From: a bacterium
GTDB taxonomy: Bacteria > Desulfobacterota_D > UBA1144
DNA: 6,298 nt
Direction: 5' to 3'
NCBI GenBank assembly: GCA_002701865.2
Contig: NZWH02000007.1
Span: 22,781-29,078, forward strand
The notes beneath the pieces were generated by a model. The model saw only the letters and a program-made list of their open reading frames with translations, made no database searches and had not been told where the DNA came from. The translations under genes were made by a program, and so were the position numbers. Shown one piece after another: positions 6,226 to 6,298 of this stretch (its first letter is position 1; each line of letters starts with the position of its first letter).

Positions 6226-6298
6226 TGAAGGCCAGTTCGATACTACTTGAAAGGAATAAAACTCAAATAATTTCAATGCTAAAGGGTGCAAGTAAAAC
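6225..6298 (+). CDS. Third gene of the dcw cluster, N-terminus only (ftsL or ftsI position)
   Basis: The ATG at 6225-6227 shares its A with the rsmH TAA and is preceded by GGAGAGG (6211-6217) at 7 nt, so this is a real start. Only 24 codons plus 2 bases remain before the window ends; they read MKASSILLERNKTQ and so on, a basic segment ending near GASK with no membrane helix reached yet. In most bacteria the gene after rsmH is ftsL (short cytoplasmic tail, one membrane helix, coiled coil; divisome FtsQLB complex), or ftsI (division transpeptidase) where ftsL is missing. A short basic cytoplasmic tail fits either. The fragment itself shows no diagnostic motif, so I give no gene symbol; the assignment rests on gene order. 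Confidence 0.75.
   Translation, partial: MKASSILLERNKTQIISMLKGASK

Noticed and set aside
1..6298. Mobile element, CRISPR array, tRNA, defence island or biosynthetic cluster
   Set aside because: No terminal repeats, regular spaced repeats, transposase or integrase motifs, or tRNA-like cloverleaf seen; all sizeable genes are housekeeping or a lone hydrolase.

Overview
The window is a low-GC (roughly one-third G+C), gene-dense piece of a bacterial chromosome that uses the standard genetic code. It holds two divergently transcribed blocks of housekeeping genes. A mraZ-rsmH division cluster, a MurJ lipid II flippase, type II dehydroquinase and RecJ fit a free-living, peptidoglycan-making bacterium. 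The AT-rich codon use, short intergenic gaps and mixed Shine-Dalgarno use would suit a streamlined, possibly marine, Gram-negative-type lineage. I cannot fix the phylum from sequence alone.

Minus-strand block (3593 down to 1): murJ, then aroQ (43 bp gap), then recJ (5 bp gap), which runs off the left edge. It looks like one operon read from a short divergent promoter region near 3604-3648. The conserved MurJ N-terminus lies upstream of any ATG, GTG or TTG in its own frame. The gene therefore either starts at a rare ATA codon, which a good ribosome binding site favours, or carries a 1-base indel or base error in an A8 run.

Plus-strand block (3649 to 6298): first a stand-alone metallo-beta-lactamase-fold hydrolase of unknown substrate, whose promoter places transcription start about 2 bases before its ATG (probably leaderless mRNA). 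After a gap of about 300 bp, which holds a doubtful small minus-strand gene and a well-formed sigma70-type promoter, comes the start of the division and cell-wall (dcw) cluster: mraZ, rsmH and the first 24 codons of a third gene in the usual ftsL or ftsI position. These three overlap (11 bp and 1 bp) and should be translationally coupled.

Functionally the window joins cell-wall precursor export (MurJ), division-cluster regulation (MraZ), 16S rRNA methylation (RsmH), aromatic amino acid synthesis (AroQ) and DNA repair (RecJ). I see no mobile element, CRISPR array, tRNA, rRNA or defence system, and no convincing undescribed system. The points worth a second look are the murJ start, the shared divergent promoter, a possible MraZ operator in the mraZ leader, and the small ORF between the hydrolase and mraZ.
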